Below are positions 5,287 to 5,731 of a stretch of 5,731 nucleotides of DNA, one piece after another. Source of the DNA: Oscillospiraceae bacterium (GTDB lineage Bacteria > Bacillota > Clostridia > Saccharofermentanales > Saccharofermentanaceae). Under the pieces are notes generated by a model that saw nothing but the letters and a program-made list of their open reading frames with translations, searched no databases and was not told the DNA's origin. The stretch spans positions 1 through 5,731 of the forward strand of contig CADBNJ010000237.1 of NCBI GenBank assembly GCA_902795955.1. Direction: 5' to 3'. A program made the translations under genes and the position numbers. How positions within the stretch are numbered: the stretch's first letter is position 1; every line of letters starts with the position of its first letter.

Positions 5287-5731
5287 GCCAAATATGGATA
5301 TTAAAGCAAATAAAAGGATCGACTGGATTGATTGTGCCAAAGGAATCGGCATTCTTTTGATGATATTTGCTCATTGTATCCACGTTGTTCCGTTACAGGT
5401 TCTTATACGAGGTTTCATATTCTCATTCCATATGCCGTTGTTCTTTATATTATACGGTGTAACTTTCAGATTCTCTGATGATAAACGATCTTTTGTATAT
5501 AATCTCAAGAAACGTTTCAGACATCTTGTCATACCGGCACTGATCAGTTATCTGATAATTACATTTATAGATCTCTTGTATGCTCTTGATCATCTTGATA
5601 TCGTGTCATTTATCAGAGATCATGCTGTCGCAGTTTTATTCTGTGCCGGTGCGGATTATGATATCGGCAGCTTTCATGTCAGTTCTGTCAGCATGACCTG
5701 GTTCCTATTCGTTCTGTTCTTCGCTTCTGTA
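5285..5731 (+). CDS. Acyltransferase family 3 membrane protein, N-terminal part (3' end outside the window)
   Basis: From ATG 5285 the frame stays open for 149 codons to the right edge. It begins with the family signature KRIDWIDCAKGIGILLMIFAHC (10-31), where His30 matches the proposed catalytic histidine after the first membrane helix. FSFHMPLFFILYGVTF (46-61) follows, matching the FHMPlFFilSG segment of the second helix, then a basic stretch KKRFRHLVIPAL (75-86) before the third helix, and MTWFLFVLFF near the edge. Such integral membrane enzymes (Acyl_transf_3, OafA-like) move acetyl or other acyl groups onto surface sugars, peptidoglycan or lipids; the substrate here cannot be told. The start is uncertain: ATG 5285 and ATG 5294 are both in frame, and the purine run AAGGGG (5263-5268) is 16 bases from 5285, too far for a normal Shine-Dalgarno. 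The promoter at 5258-5286 would make an mRNA starting near 5294. Sampled 60-base lines are 33% GC here (5401-5460 and 5521-5580) against 60% in the tsaD line 3601-3660, so different ancestry is possible. Confidence 0.85.
   Translation, partial: MPNMDIKANKRIDWIDCAKGIGILLMIFAHCIHVVPLQVLIRGFIFSFHMPLFFILYGVTFRFSDDKRSFVYNLKKRFRHLVIPALISYLIITFIDLLYALDHLDIVSFIRDHAVAVLFCAGADYDIGSFHVSSVSMTWFLFVLFFASV

Overview
This window looks like an ordinary chromosomal stretch from a low-to-moderate GC Gram-positive bacterium of the Bacillota, most likely a Clostridia-type organism. That placement rests on GGAGG-type ribosome binding sites, dense same-strand packing, and the mix of a U32-family protein, a divergent CorA, TsaD, SmpB and a VanZ-like protein. 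It is an inference from gene content and sequence style; no marker gene for a species call is present. All recognised genes lie on the plus strand and there are no gene-free stretches over 300 bases.

Layout. (1) 1-511: C-terminal part of a peptidase U32-family protein, cut by the left edge. (2) 523-1026: dut, dUTP diphosphatase, 11 bases after the U32 gene. (3) 1027-1122: a short gap with a well-formed sigma-A-type promoter (1053-1081), overlapped by a small inverted repeat and a CACTTG direct repeat. (4) 1123-5183: five tightly packed genes: a CorA-family channel, a membrane-anchored alpha/beta-hydrolase-fold protein, tsaD, smpB and a VanZ-family membrane protein. Gaps run from a 1-base overlap to 16 bases, so they probably form one transcript. 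(5) 5184-5284: a gap with a weak terminator-like hairpin and a strong promoter-like sequence. (6) 5285 to the right edge: start of an acyltransferase family 3 membrane protein, visibly more AT-rich than the genes before it.

How the genes fit together. dut keeps dUTP out of DNA. tsaD supplies the catalytic subunit for the tRNA t6A modification and smpB works in ribosome rescue, so the operon core serves translation quality. The CorA-like, hydrolase-like and VanZ-like proteins are envelope proteins with no obvious mechanistic link to t6A or trans-translation; their co-location may only be shared transcription.

I do not see a defence system, CRISPR array, mobile element or clearly new multi-gene system. 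The observations most worth a second look are the alpha/beta-hydrolase protein that has lost both its nucleophile serine and its usual catalytic histidine, the GQN in place of GMN in the CorA-like protein, and the promoter whose -10 box overlaps the apparent start codon of the last gene, which suggests a leaderless or misplaced start.
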